Shown: piece by piece, positions 48,215-57,198 of the stretch
Layout: the number at the start of each line of letters is the position of its first letter
Numbering within the stretch: position 1 is the stretch's first letter
Origin: Olsenella uli
Lineage (GTDB): Bacteria > Actinomycetota > Coriobacteriia > Coriobacteriales > Atopobiaceae
Direction of reading: 5' to 3'
Length of the DNA stretch: 64,000 nt
Assembly: GCF_016900775.1 (NCBI RefSeq)
Contig: NZ_JACJKN010000001.1
Span: 1-64,000 of the forward strand
The notes under the pieces: generated by a model
The model's database searches: none
Told to the model about the DNA's origin: nothing
The model's input: the letters and a program-made list of their open reading frames with translations, nothing else
Position numbers and translations under genes: made by a program

Positions 48215-48408
48215 GATTTGCGCGTTCTTCTCGCCCGCGTCTCTTCAAAACCTCACACCTAGTGTCTCTTGCATCAATTTCTGGTTAATGAGATTAATGT
48301 AAAAGCGTTGAAACTCAGACCACCTGCGAGGTTTGGCGGGCGAGAGGAACGTCAGACCGCTATGCTAGGTGACTCTTGCACGCATGCAACCACGGGAGCT
48401 GCAACCAC

Positions 48409-50568
48409 ATGGACCTTATCGCCACGCTCGCAGAGGAGCTCAACCTCAAGCCGGAGGCCGTCGAGGCTGCCGTCAAGCTCATCGACGAGGGCAACACCAT
48501 CCCGTTCATCGCGCGCTACCGCAAGGAGGCCACGGGCGGCATGGACGACGTCGCCCTGCGCGCCCTTGACGAGCGCCTTTCCTATCTGCGCAACCTCGAG
48601 AAGCGCAAGCAGGACGTCCTTCTCCTCATTGACGCCCAGGGCAAGCTCACGCCCGAGCTCGAGGCAGAGATCATGGCCGCCACGCAGCTCCAGCGCGTGG
48701 AGGACCTCTACAAGCCCTACCGCAAGAAGCGCATGACGCGCGCGCAGAAGGCGCGCGAGGCGGGGCTCGAGCCGCTGGCCAACATGATCTTCATGCAGAT
48801 GTCCACCAAGGGCTCCGCGCTCGACGAGGCCGCGCGCTTCGTGACGCCGGAGGCGGCCGAGGCCGGCTTTGACACGCCGGAGAAGGCGCTCGCCGGAGCC
48901 CAGGACATCGTGGCGGAGGTCGTGGCCGAGGACGCCGAGAACGTGGCCGACCTGCGCGCCTTCACCGAGGCCACGGCCGACATCGTCTCCGTTGCCACGG
49001 ACGCGGACGAGAAGACCCCCTACGAGCCCTACTACGACTTCGCCGAGCCCGCCGCCAAGATTCCCAACCACCGCGTGCTGGCCATCGACCGCGGCGAGCG
49101 CGAGGAGAAGCTCCGCGTGCGCGTCCGCGTGGACGAGGCCGCGGCGGTGGCCCGCCTCGGCGCGCGCTGGCCGCGCCGCCAGGGCGTCTTTGCGCCGGTC
49201 TTTGATGCCGCCATCGCGGATGGCTACAAGCGCCTGATGGCACCCTCGCTCGAGCGCGAGGTCCGCGCCCGCCTCACCGTGCGTGCCCAGACGGACGCAA
49301 TCAAGGTCTTTGCCAAGAACCTCGAGGGGCTGCTCTCCGCGCGGCCGGTGCGCGGTGCGCGCATCATCTCGCTCGACCCGGGCTACCGCACCGGCTGCAA
49401 GGTGGCGGTGCTTGACGAGACGGGCAAGCTGCTCGACCACGGCGTGGTCTATCCCACCAAGCCGCGCCACGACGTCGCGGGCACCAAGCGCGAGCTCAGG
49501 CGTCTGGCCGAGAAGTACGCGATCAACACCATCGTCATCGGCAACGGCACGGCCAGCCACGAGACCGAGGAGGTCGTCTCCGAGTTCATCGCCGAGTCCG
49601 CGCCGGAGCTGCGCTACACGATCGTCAACGAGGCGGGCGCCTCGGTCTACTCGGCCTCCGAGCTCGCGAGCCAGGAGTACCCGGACCTCGACGTCACCAC
49701 GCGCGGCGCCATGAGCCTGGGGCGGCGCCTGCAGGATCCGCTCGCGGAGCTCGTGAAGATTCCGCCCCAGTCCATCGGCGTGGGTCAGTACCAGCACGAC
49801 CTCGACCAGACGGAGCTCGCGCGCACGCTGGGCTACGTGGTGGAGGACGTGGTCAACCGCGTGGGCGTGGACGTCAACACCGCGAGCGCGAGCCTTTTGG
49901 GCTACGTCTCCGGCATCACGTCCGCCGTGGCGCGCAACATCGTGGCGTACCGAGAAGAACATGGCGCCTTCACGGACCGCCGCGAGCTCAAGAAGGTGCC
50001 CCAGCTCGGCCCCAAGGCGTTCCAGAACGCGGCGGGCTTCCTGCGCATCACGGGCGGCAAGAACCCGCTTGACGCCACGGCCGTGCACCCGGAGAGCTAC
50101 GACGTGGCCACGGCGCTGCTCGAGCGCGCGGGCGTGGGCGCGGACGAGCTCACGCGCGGCGGCGTGCCCGACATCGAGCGCCGCGTGGGCAGTGTGGGCG
50201 TACTCGCCGGCGAGCTGGGCTGCGGCGTGCTCACCCTCATTGATATCGTGGCCGAGCTCAAGAAGCCGGGGCGCGACCCGCGCGATGACGCTCCGGAGCC
50301 CGTCTTCAGCCGCGCCGCGCTCTCGATTGACGACCTCCAGCCTGGCATGGAGCTCACGGGCACGGTACGCAACGTCGTCGACTTTGGCGCGTTCGTGGAC
50401 GTGGGCGTGCACCAGGACGGCCTTGTGCACATCTCCAAGCTGGCCAACCGCTTCGTCAAGCACCCGAGCGACGTGGTTGCCGTGGGGGACACCGTGAAGG
50501 TCTGGGTTGAGCGCGTGGATCGCGACCGGGGGAAGATCTCGCTTACCATGGTGCCGGGGAAGCGGTAG
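48409..50568 (+). CDS. tex: Tex family RNA-binding transcription/translation factor
   Basis: Tex proteins have YqgF-like, helix-hairpin-helix and S1 domains and bind nucleic acids. The 719-residue protein has IPFIARYRKEATGGMDD at the N-terminus, SLDPGYRTGCKVAVLDETGK in the YqgF part, the NTASASLLGYVSGI helix-hairpin-helix region and a C-terminal S1 domain (GAFVDVGVHQDGLVHISKLA). The ATG at 48409 is chosen over 48376 because GGGAG precedes it and the family starts there. Confidence 0.95.
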   Translation: MDLIATLAEELNLKPEAVEAAVKLIDEGNTIPFIARYRKEATGGMDDVALRALDERLSYLRNLEKRKQDVLLLIDAQGKLTPELEAEIMAATQLQRVEDLYKPYRKKRMTRAQKAREAGLEPLANMIFMQMSTKGSALDEAARFVTPEAAEAGFDTPEKALAGAQDIVAEVVAEDAENVADLRAFTEATADIVSVATDADEKTPYEPYYDFAEPAAKIPNHRVLAIDRGEREEKLRVRVRVDEAAAVARLGARWPRRQGVFAPVFDAAIADGYKRLMAPSLEREVRARLTVRAQTDAIKVFAKNLEGLLSARPVRGARIISLDPGYRTGCKVAVLDETGKLLDHGVVYPTKPRHDVAGTKRELRRLAEKYAINTIVIGNGTASHETEEVVSEFIAESAPELRYTIVNEAGASVYSASELASQEYPDLDVTTRGAMSLGRRLQDPLAELVKIPPQSIGVGQYQHDLDQTELARTLGYVVEDVVNRVGVDVNTASASLLGYVSGITSAVARNIVAYREEHGAFTDRRELKKVPQLGPKAFQNAAGFLRITGGKNPLDATAVHPESYDVATALLERAGVGADELTRGGVPDIERRVGSVGVLAGELGCGVLTLIDIVAELKKPGRDPRDDAPEPVFSRAALSIDDLQPGMELTGTVRNVVDFGAFVDVGVHQDGLVHISKLANRFVKHPSDVVAVGDTVKVWVERVDRDRGKISLTMVPGKR

Positions 50569-50600
50569 CGCCGTCCTTCTCGGCCGCTCCCGTTTCTTGG

Positions 50601-50606
50601 TACAAT
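50601..50606 (+). promoter_or_regulatory. Extended -10 element of the tRNA gene
   Basis: TTGGTACAAT includes TG one base before the hexamer TACAAT, 10 bases before the mature tRNA start. The -35 region is weak (around 50578). Confidence 0.5.
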
Positions 50607-50616
50607 GCGCAGGCAC

Positions 50617-50691
50617 AGGGGTATCGTCCAATGGTTAGGACAGTGGTTTTTGGTGCCATCAATGTGGGTTCGAATCCTACTACCCCTGCCA
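50617..50691 (+). tRNA. tRNA-Gln (anticodon TTG)
   Basis: The 75-nt gene folds cleanly: acceptor AGGGGTA with TACCCCT, D stem GTCC with GGAC, anticodon loop TTTTGGT with TTG at positions 34-36, and T stem GTGGG with CCTAC around TTCGAAT. The discriminator is G and CCA is encoded. It reads CAA codons. A terminator follows directly. Confidence 0.95.
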
Positions 50692-50699
50692 GACGTAGC

Positions 50700-50734
50700 G
50701 CGGCCCCGTCTCCGTTGGGAGGCGGGGCCGCTTT
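50700..50734 (+). terminator. Intrinsic terminator after tRNA-Gln
   Basis: GCGGCCCCG and CTCC (50700-50713, with one T) pair with GGAG and CGGGGCCGC (50718-50731) around GTTG, followed by TTT. It begins 9 nt after the tRNA. Confidence 0.75.
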
Positions 50735-50809
50735 GCGATGGGGATGATGCGTGCCTCGGCTTTCTTTGTCCGCGGATGGCGCCCGCGCGTCACTCGTCGG
50801 CGGAGATGA

Positions 50810-50838
50810 TGACAAACGCCCCTGGCACCTTTGTCAGG
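50810..50838 (-). repeat. TGACAA element (family B), copy supplying a stop codon
   Basis: Read on the minus strand it starts CCTGACAAAGGTGCCAGGGG and matches 35063-35091 at 27 of 29 positions. The TGA at positions 3-5 of the element is the stop of the peptidoglycan-binding gene (50834-50836), exactly as for the glycyl-radical enzyme gene. Confidence 0.75.
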
Positions 50839-51754
50839 TGAGCTCGAGTCCGTCGAGGGCGGCGCAGATGGCGTCGAGGAGGATGACGGCGAAGGTCTGG
50901 GCGTCCCCCACCGTGAAGGCCGAGCTGCCAACGGGGAGCTCGATGCGCGCCGTGGGCGGCGTGGCGTGCGAGCTCTGGATCGCGGTGCGCAGGCGCGGAG
51001 GGAGCGTCTCAAAGTCATCGAGCATGACGTTCCCGACGCCGGACGCCACGTTCTCGGGCAGCGCGGAGGCGGAGAGGACGAGAAGGGCCTGAGCGTCGGG
51101 GCTTGCGGCCTCCGGTGCGCCAAGAAGGTCGATCCCGCAGGAGTCGATCGTCGCGTGCGCGAGGTTCCAGATGCGTCCCGCGACGTTGCGGGAGATCGGG
51201 TCCTCGGCGGTGATGGCGATGCGTGCGTTCTCGAGCACGCTGGCCGCGCGTGCGAAGCCCATGCCGCCCATCGGGTGGGGGCCGTCGGCGGGCTTGCCGG
51301 CCCAGACGTGACGGAGGCGCTCGATGGCGTCGAAGGTGTCGGGGAAGGCCATGCCGTCCGCAAGCACGCCGATGCTCTCCTGGAAGAGCTTCACCGCGGC
51401 CTCGGTGTGGACGCCGTAGGTGCCGTCGGGCTCGCCGCAGGAGAACCCGAGGATGTTGAGGCGCTCCTGGAGCTGACGGACGTCGTTGCCGTGAAAGTTG
51501 GGGAGGCGCAGGTAGAGGGTGCGGTCTCCGAGCTGGTAGCACTCGTCGACGAGCAGGGACCACGTTGCGGTGTCCACCTCGTCGCCGAGGGGGAGGCCGT
51601 GGTCGATGCGAAAGCGCGCGACGGCCGTGGAGGTCGAGGGCCCAAACGAGCTGTGCTCGCGCTCGACGGCGTCAATCGCATAGCCGAGCGACCCGAGCCG
51701 CTCCTGAATGTCCTCGACGGCGACACCCGCCGCACCTTGCCTGATAGCGTCCAT
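50834..51754 (-). CDS. Peptidoglycan-binding protein with two PG_binding_1 repeats
   Basis: The 306-residue protein has two PG_binding_1 repeats, VEDIQERLGSLGYAID with STAVARFRIDHGLP, and VRQLQERLNILGF with TEAAVKLFQESIGV. A C-terminal domain of about 130 residues with no catalytic motif I recognise follows. No signal peptide is evident, so how it reaches the wall is unclear. It is the last gene of a minus-strand run galE, polyprenyl synthase, this gene. Its final codon and stop lie in a family B repeat. Confidence 0.75.
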   Translation of the reverse strand: MDAIRQGAAGVAVEDIQERLGSLGYAIDAVEREHSSFGPSTSTAVARFRIDHGLPLGDEVDTATWSLLVDECYQLGDRTLYLRLPNFHGNDVRQLQERLNILGFSCGEPDGTYGVHTEAAVKLFQESIGVLADGMAFPDTFDAIERLRHVWAGKPADGPHPMGGMGFARAASVLENARIAITAEDPISRNVAGRIWNLAHATIDSCGIDLLGAPEAASPDAQALLVLSASALPENVASGVGNVMLDDFETLPPRLRTAIQSSHATPPTARIELPVGSSAFTVGDAQTFAVILLDAICAALDGLELT

Positions 51755-51789
51755 CGCCTCTCCTCAAGCGAACACGGGATGGCGCGCGC

Positions 51790-52833
51790 CTAGCTCGCGC
51801 GCTCCACGAAAAAGTCTGACATAGAAAGCAGCAGGTCGCGAGCCTCAACCGTGATGTGACCCGCATCGGCGAGCCCGATGGCCATCTCCTTGGCGCGGCC
51901 CGCCATCTGCTCGGCGAGCATCCGGCAGTGCTCGATGCCGCCGCCCCGCTCGATGAGCTCGACGGCTCGCGCGAGCTCGGAGGCATTGGTGGCGGAGCTG
52001 CCGAGAAGCGCCACGAGCTCCTCTCGGTCGGCGCGCCCGAGGTGCTCGAGCGCCCACACCACGGCAAGCGTCCGCTTGCCCTCGGTGATGTCCGAGCGGA
52101 AGTCCTTCCCCTGGGCCTCGGCGTCTCCCACGAGGTTGAGCAGGTCGTCGGCGAGCTGGAAGGCCACGCCGGCGGTGAGCCCCAGGTCGAGCAGGCCGCG
52201 CGCGGCCTCGTCGGAGCCCCCGCCCACGATTGCGCCCACGTAGAGCGGGATGGCCGCCGAGTACCAGGCCGTCTTGCTCGTGACCATGTAGAGGTAGTCC
52301 TCCGAGGTCACGTCCCAGCGGCCGTCACGAACCCAGCCGAGGTCGAGCGCCTGGCCCTCGAGGGTGTGGCGCTCCATGCGGACGAGCTCGCCGAGCGCGC
52401 GGAGCTTTCGCTCCGCGGAGAGCGACTCGTCGCGCAGGACCACCTCGAAGACCTGGGTGAGCGCCAGGTCGCCGGCGTTTATCGCAAGGCCCTCGCCCTC
52501 CACGCGGTGGAGACACGGCTCGCCGCGGCGCAGCTCTCCCTCGTCGGCGATGTCGTCATGAATGAGGGCGGCGCTCTGGAAGAGCTCGACGGCAGCCGCG
52601 CACGAGAGCGCGTCCTCGGCGCGTCCCCCCACGGCCTCCGCGCCAAGCAGGCAGAGCACGGGGCGCACGCGCTTGCCGCCCGATGCGGTGAAGCGCGCGA
52701 GCGGCGCGTAGAGGTAGCGCGTCAGGTCCGCGGCGGCGGGCCCCTCGGTGAGGGGCGTCGCGGCGGCATCCGCGAGCGCGCGCTCAACGAGGGGAAGGCG
52801 CGCCTTTAGGTAGGTGACGAAGAGCTCTTCCAT
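51790..52833 (-). CDS. Polyprenyl diphosphate synthase (trans-isoprenyl family)
   Basis: It condenses isopentenyl diphosphate into longer chains for quinone or lipid-carrier use. The 347-residue protein has the allylic-substrate motif ALIHDDIADEGELRRG and the second Asp-rich region AFQLADDLLNLVGD, plus the IPP-site SGGKRVRPVL. Product length cannot be read from sequence. It lies 15 nt after galE on the same strand, so the two are probably co-transcribed. Confidence 0.9.
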   Translation of the reverse strand: MEELFVTYLKARLPLVERALADAAATPLTEGPAAADLTRYLYAPLARFTASGGKRVRPVLCLLGAEAVGGRAEDALSCAAAVELFQSAALIHDDIADEGELRRGEPCLHRVEGEGLAINAGDLALTQVFEVVLRDESLSAERKLRALGELVRMERHTLEGQALDLGWVRDGRWDVTSEDYLYMVTSKTAWYSAAIPLYVGAIVGGGSDEAARGLLDLGLTAGVAFQLADDLLNLVGDAEAQGKDFRSDITEGKRTLAVVWALEHLGRADREELVALLGSSATNASELARAVELIERGGGIEHCRMLAEQMAGRAKEMAIGLADAGHITVEARDLLLSMSDFFVERAS

Positions 52834-52848
52834 GGTTCTTCTCGCCGT

Positions 52849-53904
52849 CTAGCTCTCGTAGCCGTCGGGGTTGTGGGACTGCCAGTTCCAGGAGTCGCGG
52901 CACATGTCCTCGATGTTGAACTTGGCCTCCCAGCCCATCTCGGCCTTGGCCTTGGAGCAGTCGGCGTAGTTGGCCGTGACGTCGCCGGGGCGGCGCGGGT
53001 CCACCACGTAGGGGATCTCGTGCCCGCAGGCCTTGGAGAACGCCTTGATGATCTCGAGGACCGAGGTGCCCGTACCGGTGCCGAGGTTGAAGATCTCCAC
53101 GCCCGTGCGGCCGTTCATCCAGGCGAGCGCCGCGGCGTGGCCGGAGGCGAGGTCGCAGACGTGGATGTAGTCGCGCACACCGGTGCCGTCGGGCGTGTCG
53201 TAGTCGTTGCCAAAGACGTGGACGGCATCGCGCTTGCCGATGGCGGTCTGCGCGACGTAGGGCACGAGGTTGTTGGGGATGCCCTTGGGGTCCTCGCCCA
53301 TGAGGCCCGAGGGATGCGCGCCGATGGGGTTGAAGTAGCGCAGCAGCACGACGTTCCACTCCGGGTCTGCCGTGTGGAGGTCGGTGAGGATCTGCTCGAT
53401 CATCCACTTGGTCCAGCCGTAGGGGTTGGTCGCGGGCTTCTTGGGGCTCTCCTCGGTGAGCGGCAGGCTGTCCGGGTCGCCGTAGACGGTGGCGGAGCTG
53501 GAGAAGATGATGGACTTGCAGCCGTGCTCGCGCATGACGTCCACGAGCGTGAGGGTGTTGCCGATGTTGTTGGAGTAGTACTCGATGGGCTTGTGGACGG
53601 ACTCGCCCACGGCCTTGTAGCCCGCGAAGTGGATCACGCGGCTCGGGTGATGGGCGTCAAAGATCTTGGTGAGGGCGGCGCGGTCGTTGACGTCGGCCTC
53701 GTAGAAGGTGAGGTTGGCGGCGGCGTCCTCGCCGACGATGGTCTTGATGCGGTCCATGACCTTGGCGGAGGCGTTGGAGAGGTCGTCGACGATGACGACC
53801 TGATAGCCGCGCGTAAGCAGCTCGACGACGGTATGGCTGCCGATGAACCCGGCTCCGCCGGTGACGAGCACGCAGGTGTCCTGGGGCGCGATCTTCTCGC
53901 TCAT
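52849..53904 (-). CDS. galE: UDP-glucose 4-epimerase
   Basis: GalE interconverts UDP-glucose and UDP-galactose. The 351-residue SDR protein has the NAD motif VTGGAGFIGSHT, the catalytic SSSATVYG and the YGWTK (Tyr-x-x-x-Lys) pair. It is the first gene of a minus-strand run and could feed the galactofuranosyltransferase-like enzyme at 37250. Confidence 0.96.
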   Translation of the reverse strand: MSEKIAPQDTCVLVTGGAGFIGSHTVVELLTRGYQVVIVDDLSNASAKVMDRIKTIVGEDAAANLTFYEADVNDRAALTKIFDAHHPSRVIHFAGYKAVGESVHKPIEYYSNNIGNTLTLVDVMREHGCKSIIFSSSATVYGDPDSLPLTEESPKKPATNPYGWTKWMIEQILTDLHTADPEWNVVLLRYFNPIGAHPSGLMGEDPKGIPNNLVPYVAQTAIGKRDAVHVFGNDYDTPDGTGVRDYIHVCDLASGHAAALAWMNGRTGVEIFNLGTGTGTSVLEIIKAFSKACGHEIPYVVDPRRPGDVTANYADCSKAKAEMGWEAKFNIEDMCRDSWNWQSHNPDGYES

Positions 53905-53955
53905 GGAAGTCCTTTCGGTTGTGGTGGATACTTCCCCGTAGTTCCCCTAGTGCTA

Positions 53956-53985
53956 AGTATACGTCGGGCACGCGTCGGCCGGGAA
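53956..53985 (-). promoter_or_regulatory. Possible promoter of galE
   Basis: Read on the minus strand: TTCCCG (53985-53980), 18 bp, then TATACT (53961-53956), about 50 nt before the galE start. The -10 is good and the -35 weak. Confidence 0.4.
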
Positions 53986-54010
53986 CGTTTCCGGCCGAGG
54001 GCGGCGCATT

Positions 54011-54232
54011 CTGCAAAAGTCTCCTTGGCGCGAAATTCGGGGCGCCCGCTGTGCAAAAGCCCCCTTGGTGCGAAGCGTTTTTGGGCGGAAAGGCGGTTTT
54101 GACGGGCATCAGGCGGCGCTGTTCCTGAGAAAGGCCAGTTGGCTACTTGGGGATGCCCGGAAATGCCTTCGCACCAAGGCGGTGATTGCGCGCGGAGCCG
54201 GCGCTATTTCGCACCAAGGGGACTTTTGCGCG
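54011..54232. repeat. Mirrored array of four 25-nt elements (family C)
   Basis: Four copies of a motif with core GCAAAAG, then CCCTTGG and GCGAA: two on + (54011-54035, 54051-54075) and two on - (54166-54191, 54206-54232). The forward-forward then inverse-inverse layout recalls BIME/REP clusters. It fills most of the galE to NlpC-like gene spacer, and no ORF crosses it convincingly. Confidence 0.7.
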
Positions 54233-54284
54233 GGCAATCCCTTGCGATAGGGTTGCTGTGTGGGCGAGGCGCCGGGGAGGGGAT

Positions 54285-54830
54285 ATGGGCGATGCAAGAC
54301 AGAGCCTGCTGAACGCGCTTGCGGCGCGGGGGCTTCTTGTCGATGGTGGCGAGACGACCGTCTTTGGGCAGCCCTCCTGGAGGGAGGTGCCGGACGGGCG
54401 CGGCCCGCAGGCGCTCCTTGACGCGGCGCCGCTGCAGCGCCGCCTGGTTGAGTGCGCCCACGGAACCGCCCCGACGGGGGAGGACCTCTGCGCGGCATGG
54501 GTGGAGCGGGCGTTCTCCCGCCTGGGCATGGGTTATGTCTCGGGCGATGCGCGAGAGCTCTACGAGGGGTTCTGTCACATCACGGATACGGATGGCCTGC
54601 TCGTTGGGATGATTGTGGCCGTGGGCCGCCATCCCTACGGGGCGGGCGGCTGGGACCACGGCCACGTGGGTCTCTATGTGGGGGATGGCACGGTGATGGA
54701 TTGCGCTGGCGGGCGCGTGCGCTCGGTGCCGCTTTCGCTGTGGCTCTCCGCATACGGCGTGGCGAGCGAGCCTCGATGGGGCTGGATTGGCGCGATGGCG
54801 CTGGCGGACGCGGGGCCGCAAAAGGACTAG
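54285..54830 (+). CDS. NlpC/P60-like cysteine peptidase/amidase domain protein
   Basis: The 181-residue protein has a likely catalytic Cys69 in EDLCAAWVERAFSRLG and His in GGWDHGHVGLYVGDG, the Cys-His pattern of NlpC/P60 and CHAP amidases that cut peptidoglycan stems. No signal peptide or wall-binding domain is seen, so it may act in the cytosol or be exported unusually. The ATG at 54285 follows GGGGAGGGG. Confidence 0.65.
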   Translation: MGDARQSLLNALAARGLLVDGGETTVFGQPSWREVPDGRGPQALLDAAPLQRRLVECAHGTAPTGEDLCAAWVERAFSRLGMGYVSGDARELYEGFCHITDTDGLLVGMIVAVGRHPYGAGGWDHGHVGLYVGDGTVMDCAGGRVRSVPLSLWLSAYGVASEPRWGWIGAMALADAGPQKD

Positions 54831-54888
54831 ACTTGCAACTGGTGTGAAACTGGCCGGCGGGGGCCGGCCCCGTGAGATAGGAGCTTCC

Positions 54889-56067
54889 ATGGCCGAGGAC
54901 GCCAAGCAGTACGCGCTCGACAAGCACAAGGAGTGGCAGGGCAAGATTGAGGTGATCACCCGCGCCCCGATCACCACGCCGGAGGAGCTGGCCGTTGCCT
55001 ACACGCCGGGCGTCGCGGAGCCCTGCCTCAAGATCTCCGAGAACGTGGAGGACTCCTACACCTACACCCGCCGCGGCAACCTGGTGGCCGTGGTCACGGA
55101 CGGCACCGCGGTGCTGGGCCTCGGCGACATCGGCCCCGAGGCGGGCATGCCGGTCATGGAGGGCAAGTGCGCCCTGTTCAAGACCTTCGCGGACGTGGAC
55201 GCGTTCCCGCTGTGCGTCCGCTCCAAGGACGTGGACGAGATCGTGCGCACCGTGGAGCTCATCGCCGGCAGCTTTGGCGGCATCAACCTCGAGGACATCT
55301 CCGCCCCGCGCTGCTTTGAGATCGAGCGCCGCCTCAAGGAGTCCTGCGACATCCCTGTCTTCCACGACGACCAGCACGGCACCGCGGTCGTGACCTGCGC
55401 CGCGCTCATCAACGCGTGCCGCCTCACCGGGCGCGAGCTCGCCGACGTGCGCGTGGTCTTCTCCGGCGCCGGCGCCGCGGGCATCTCCATCGCCAAGCTC
55501 ATGCAGCGCATGGGCGTGAAGGACGTCATCATCTGCGACCGCACGGGCGCCATCTACGAGGGCCGCGAGGGCCTGAACCCCGAGAAGGCCGAGATTGCCA
55601 CCTGGACCAACCGCGAGGGCGTGGCCGGCAGCCTCGCCGACGCCGTGCGCGGCGCCGACGTCTTCGTGGGCGTGTCCGCGCCGGGCGTGCTCACCCAGGA
55701 CATGGTCCGCACGATGGCCGCCGACCCGATTATCTTTGCCTGTGCGAACCCCGTGCCGGAGATCATGCCGGACGAGGCGCTGGCGGCAGGGGCCGCCGTG
55801 GCCGCCACGGGCCGCTCCGACTTCCCCAACCAGATTAACAACGTGCTCGCATTCCCGGGCATCTTCCGCGGCGCCCTCGACGTGCGCGCGTCCGACATCA
55901 ACGACGACATGATGGAGGCCGCGGCCTACGCGATCGCCGGCCTCGTGGACGACGAGCACCGCGCCGCCGACTACATCATCCCCGGCGCCTTCGACGAGCG
56001 CGTGGCCCCCGCCGTGGCCGCCGCCGTGGCCGAGGCCGCCCGCAAGAGCGGGGTAGCCCGGCTCTAG
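54889..56067 (+). CDS. Malic enzyme (NAD(P)-dependent)
   Basis: It oxidatively decarboxylates malate to pyruvate. The 392-residue protein is the short bacterial type, with the catalytic Tyr in AVAYTPGVAEPC, the metal-site HDDQHGTAVV, the nucleotide loop SGAGAAGISIAKL and RSDFPNQINNVLAFPG. The ATG at 54889 is preceded by ATAGGAG. A perfect 39-bp hairpin lies just after its stop. Confidence 0.94.
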   Translation: MAEDAKQYALDKHKEWQGKIEVITRAPITTPEELAVAYTPGVAEPCLKISENVEDSYTYTRRGNLVAVVTDGTAVLGLGDIGPEAGMPVMEGKCALFKTFADVDAFPLCVRSKDVDEIVRTVELIAGSFGGINLEDISAPRCFEIERRLKESCDIPVFHDDQHGTAVVTCAALINACRLTGRELADVRVVFSGAGAAGISIAKLMQRMGVKDVIICDRTGAIYEGREGLNPEKAEIATWTNREGVAGSLADAVRGADVFVGVSAPGVLTQDMVRTMAADPIIFACANPVPEIMPDEALAAGAAVAATGRSDFPNQINNVLAFPGIFRGALDVRASDINDDMMEAAAYAIAGLVDDEHRAADYIIPGAFDERVAPAVAAAVAEAARKSGVARL

Positions 56068-56081
56068 GCGCAAAAGAATTT

Positions 56082-56167
56082 GGGGACGGGTTATTTCTCT
56101 CAGGAAAAGTGGGACAGGCCTCAGTGCAGGCCTGTCCCACTTTTCCTGAGAGAAATAACCCGTCCCC
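56082..56167. repeat. Perfect 39-bp inverted repeat (hairpin) between convergent genes
   Basis: Arms 56082-56120 and 56129-56167 are exactly complementary around TCAGTGCA. The left arm starts GGGGACGGGTTATTTCTCTC and ends in a GGGACAGG-containing stretch. Such arms resemble palindromes linked to Y1/RAYT transposases; that is inference. It begins 15 nt after the malic-enzyme stop and ends 3 nt before the stop of the opposing anti-sigma gene, so it could end both transcripts. Confidence 0.85.
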
Positions 56168-56169
56168 CT

Positions 56170-57198
56170 TTACCTTTCGGTGATGAGGTAGAGGCTCGGC
56201 GGGTTTTGCGTGAGCTCGGTGCGGCGGGCGTCGTCGCCGGCGAGGTAGGCCTCCCAGCCCTCTTCCAGGTAGTCGGCGTAGATTTGCGTGTAGCCCTCGC
56301 GCGGGGCAAACGAGTAGCGCTTGGTCTGCTCGCTGCCGTCGTCGAAGGTCGCAGTCATCACGAGCGTGGCCTTGGCGAGCTCTGCGGCAAAGAGCTCGGC
56401 GGCATAGAGCGCTACTTGGTTCGTGAGTTCGTTCCGGTAGCGCGTTTCCTCGTAATATCCGGTCACCCCTGGCGTGACATGCTCTCCGGTCTCCGGGTCG
56501 ACGTTCAGCAGCTTGGCGATGAGCTCCCAGATCTCGCTTCCCTTCTCGAAGGGCACGTTGGCGTAGATGGCATAGTAGGTTGCGTTCCCCGAGATGCCGT
56601 CTAGGAGCCCCATGGTGTCCTGGCTGCCGTATTCGATTGTGAAGCCCTCCACCGTGCCGGCGCCCTCCGCGTCGGACTGGAACATCCAGAGGCCGGGGCG
56701 GGTGTAGATGTCGGCGCCGGCGAGGATGTTGTCGCCCTCGAGCCGGTACGTGAGGGTGTCCACGTTGTCGCCCGTGCACGCGAGGTTGAATTCGGTGCTC
56801 ACCATCAAGAGCTCGCTCGCGCTGGTCGCTGGGTCTACGCCGCCGGACCAGTTGATGTAACCGCCGAACTTCTCGCCGAGCGCCAGGCGGGATCCGTCAG
56901 GCGTCCTCGTGCCCTCGGCGTAGGCGGTGAGCGCGAACCAGTTGCCCTCCTTGTCCGCCAGGCGGTTCATGAGGGCGCTCGCGCTGAGAAACGCCGCGAC
57001 GCCGCCGGCCGCCACGGTGCCCATGCGTACGAAGGTCCTCCTCGTGACGCCCCGCCGCTCGCGACGCGGCCGCCGCGGGCCGCGGGCCCGCTCGCCCCTC
57101 TCGACCCGCATCTCGTCAATCACGGACTCGCGCACATCCTCGGGCAGCGTCACGCGGCGCGCCCGCATGCGAAACCTCTCAAACTGCTGGTTGCTCAT
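56170..57198 (-). CDS. Putative anti-sigma factor or sigma-linked exported protein
   Basis: The 342-residue protein has a basic cytoplasmic N-terminus, then RRTFVRMGTVAAGGVAAFLS, a hydrophobic segment preceded by a twin-arginine-like motif (RRTF), then an outside domain of about 260 residues without known motifs. It starts 20 nt inside the sigma gene (ATG at 57198, GGAGGGAGAG upstream), so the pair is coupled, as expected for an anti-sigma. Function is inferred from context only. Confidence 0.65.
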   Translation of the reverse strand: MSNQQFERFRMRARRVTLPEDVRESVIDEMRVERGERARGPRRPRRERRGVTRRTFVRMGTVAAGGVAAFLSASALMNRLADKEGNWFALTAYAEGTRTPDGSRLALGEKFGGYINWSGGVDPATSASELLMVSTEFNLACTGDNVDTLTYRLEGDNILAGADIYTRPGLWMFQSDAEGAGTVEGFTIEYGSQDTMGLLDGISGNATYYAIYANVPFEKGSEIWELIAKLLNVDPETGEHVTPGVTGYYEETRYRNELTNQVALYAAELFAAELAKATLVMTATFDDGSEQTKRYSFAPREGYTQIYADYLEEGWEAYLAGDDARRTELTQNPPSLYLITER

